Source: Prevotellaceae bacterium (GTDB lineage Bacteria > Bacteroidota > Bacteroidia > Bacteroidales > Bacteroidaceae). From it: a stretch of DNA of 6,951 bases. The translations under genes and the position numbers were made by a program. Within the stretch, counting starts at the first letter, position 1. Each line of letters starts with the position of its first letter. The notes beneath the pieces were generated by a model. The model worked only from the letters and a program-made list of their open reading frames with translations. It made no database searches and had not been told where the DNA came from. Positions 6,450 to 6,951 of this stretch are shown here, piece after piece. The stretch is from the NCBI GenBank assembly GCA_021204545.1, contig JAJPZF010000138.1, positions 1 through 6,951 on the forward strand, written 5' to 3'.

Positions 6450-6537
6450 AAAACCTAATTAGGTTTCGGGCAAAACCTAATTAGGATTCAGTCAAAACCT
6501 AATTAGGATTCAGCCAAAACCTAATTAGGTTTCGTCC
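6450..6537. repeat. Four tandem 22-bp repeats, each with palindrome CCTAATTAGG
   Basis: Four contiguous units start at 6450, 6472, 6494 and 6516. Each holds the 10-bp palindrome CCTAATTAGG preceded by AAAA. Units 1 and 4 extend to the 16-bp palindrome AAACCTAATTAGGTTT; units 2 and 3 have GGATTCAG instead of GGTTTCG, so the array is symmetric in layout (outer pair alike, inner pair alike). The AT-rich core stands out in GC-rich surroundings. Palindromes spaced 22 bp apart lie on nearly the same DNA face, which suits cooperative protein binding. It starts about 360 bp upstream of the operon promoter. Function is not known. Confidence 0.85.
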
Positions 6538-6804
6538 GATTCGCCCCGATCTTTAGGCTCACGGCCAACGAAGAGTCGCCTCGAAGACAGGCAAGAGTCG
6601 GCCTACACACCACGGTGCGTTACGCGGAGGCTTGGGCATGCTCTGCCTCAGGCCGCCCGATGCGAGGGAAATGCTTCGGGTAATGACAGACGGGGCGCAG
6701 CGGAGACCATCACGGCGGTTAAGGTTAGGCCCGACGAGTCTTATTCGTGGCGAGCGTCAATGGCAACGGGGCAACGGGTAACGGGTGTTAGGCGTTGGAC
6801 ATTA

Positions 6805-6848
6805 GGCGATTGGTGACGGGGCGACGGGCGATTGGTGACGGCGCGACG
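6805..6848. repeat. G-rich 22-bp tandem duplication
   Basis: Two adjacent 22-bp units (6805-6826 and 6827-6848), each starting GGCGATTGGTGACGG, differ at a single base (G6820 versus C6842). Related looser repeats (CAACGGG, TAACGGG, ACGGGTAAC) flank them from about 6765 to 6880. Confidence 0.75.
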
Positions 6849-6885
6849 GGTAACCGTTGGGCGTGGCGATGGGGAACGGTAACCC
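6848..6885. repeat. Imperfect inverted repeat
   Basis: GGGTAACCGTT (6848-6858) and AACGGTAACCC (6875-6885) are reverse complements with one mismatch, separated by 16 bp. It overlaps the next hairpin. Confidence 0.35.
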
Positions 6886-6929
6886 CGAAGGGGTTGCACT
6901 TGGTAGCCGCCAGAAGAACGGAGTTCTTC
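6881..6929. repeat. Pair of perfect triloop hairpins
   Basis: AACCCC-GAA-GGGGTT (6881-6895) and GAAGAAC-GGA-GTTCTTC (6913-6929) are two perfect short stems with 3-nt loops, 17 bp apart. Neither is followed by a T-run. From memory, near-identical strings recur between genes in other Bacteroidales, which would make this a dispersed intergenic repeat; I could not check that. Confidence 0.5.
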
Positions 6930-6951
6930 CAGATAGGAACGGATTGCTCGC

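Larger units (their letters stand above)
6092..6951. other. Gene-free, repeat-rich region upstream of the fimbrial operon
   Basis: No convincing gene is seen in about 860 bp. Open frames on both strands are rich in Arg, Pro, Ala and Ser, overlap one another, lack family resemblance, and run across the repeats. What is present: GC-rich direct repeats (6258-6341), a plus-strand promoter match (6370-6400), several hairpins, a four-unit palindromic array (6450-6537), and G-rich tandem repeats (6780-6880). From about 6540 to 6780 I see only short imperfect repeats such as AGAGTCG and a weak hairpin around GAGGC/GCCTC. From about 6750 on, G strongly exceeds C on the plus strand. Confidence 0.6.

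Noticed and set aside
6109..6484. Overlapping open frames of about 106-117 codons on both strands
   Set aside because: They overlap each other, run through the GC-rich and palindromic repeats, and give Arg/Pro/Ala-rich products with no motif. A real short protein cannot be fully excluded without conservation data.
6450..6537. CRISPR array
   Set aside because: The 22-bp units abut directly with no unique spacers, and no cas gene is present.
6741..6950. Minus-strand frame of 69 codons open from the right edge, plus a second frame containing CNPFGV
   Set aside because: Two frames are open at once across tandem repeats and hairpins, and the products are low-complexity (Pro, Arg, Thr, Ser). Better explained as repeat DNA.

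Overview
The window reads as part of a Bacteroidales chromosome, most like Prevotellaceae or a relative. The evidence is a run of Bacteroidetes-only protein families (DUF3575, DUF3868, Mfa1-like fimbrillin, FimB/Mfa2-type anchor), promoters of the Bacteroidetes TTTG / TAnnTTTG type, and genes without clear Shine-Dalgarno sites. No species-level call is possible from the sequence alone.

Layout. All genes lie on the minus strand and read leftward as one five-gene cluster. A promoter at 6059-6091 leads into a short 5' leader, then a small outer-membrane DUF3575 protein (5986-5405), a DUF3868/OmpA-like/TPR protein (5389-3965), a large Mfa1-type fimbrillin lipoprotein (3915-1945), a FimB/Mfa2-type anchor lipoprotein (1834-701), and the first 223 residues of a second fimbrillin-like lipoprotein (670 to the left edge, incomplete). 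Gaps are 15, 49, 101 and 30 nt. The 101-nt gap after the large fimbrillin holds a strong GC-rich stem-loop.

How the genes fit together. This is a type V fimbria (Mfa/Fim) locus. Fimbrillins are exported as lipoproteins, trimmed by a protease and polymerised by donor-strand exchange. The Mfa2-type protein anchors the filament and limits its length. The last gene is likely an accessory or tip subunit. The DUF3575 and DUF3868 proteins accompany fimbrillin genes in many Bacteroidales loci and are presumed envelope or assembly partners; their exact roles are not settled.

The right-hand 850 bp (about 6100-6951) has no convincing gene but much structure: four 22-bp copies of a CCTAATTAGG palindrome unit, two other separate 22-bp tandem duplications, perfect triloop hairpins, and a plus-strand promoter match with no gene in the window. 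The most testable points are a run of ten T (ten A on the transcribed strand) inside the operon promoter spacer, a 14-bp perfect palindrome just after the predicted transcription start, and the repeat-rich upstream region. The operon itself is of a known type; I see no clearly new system.
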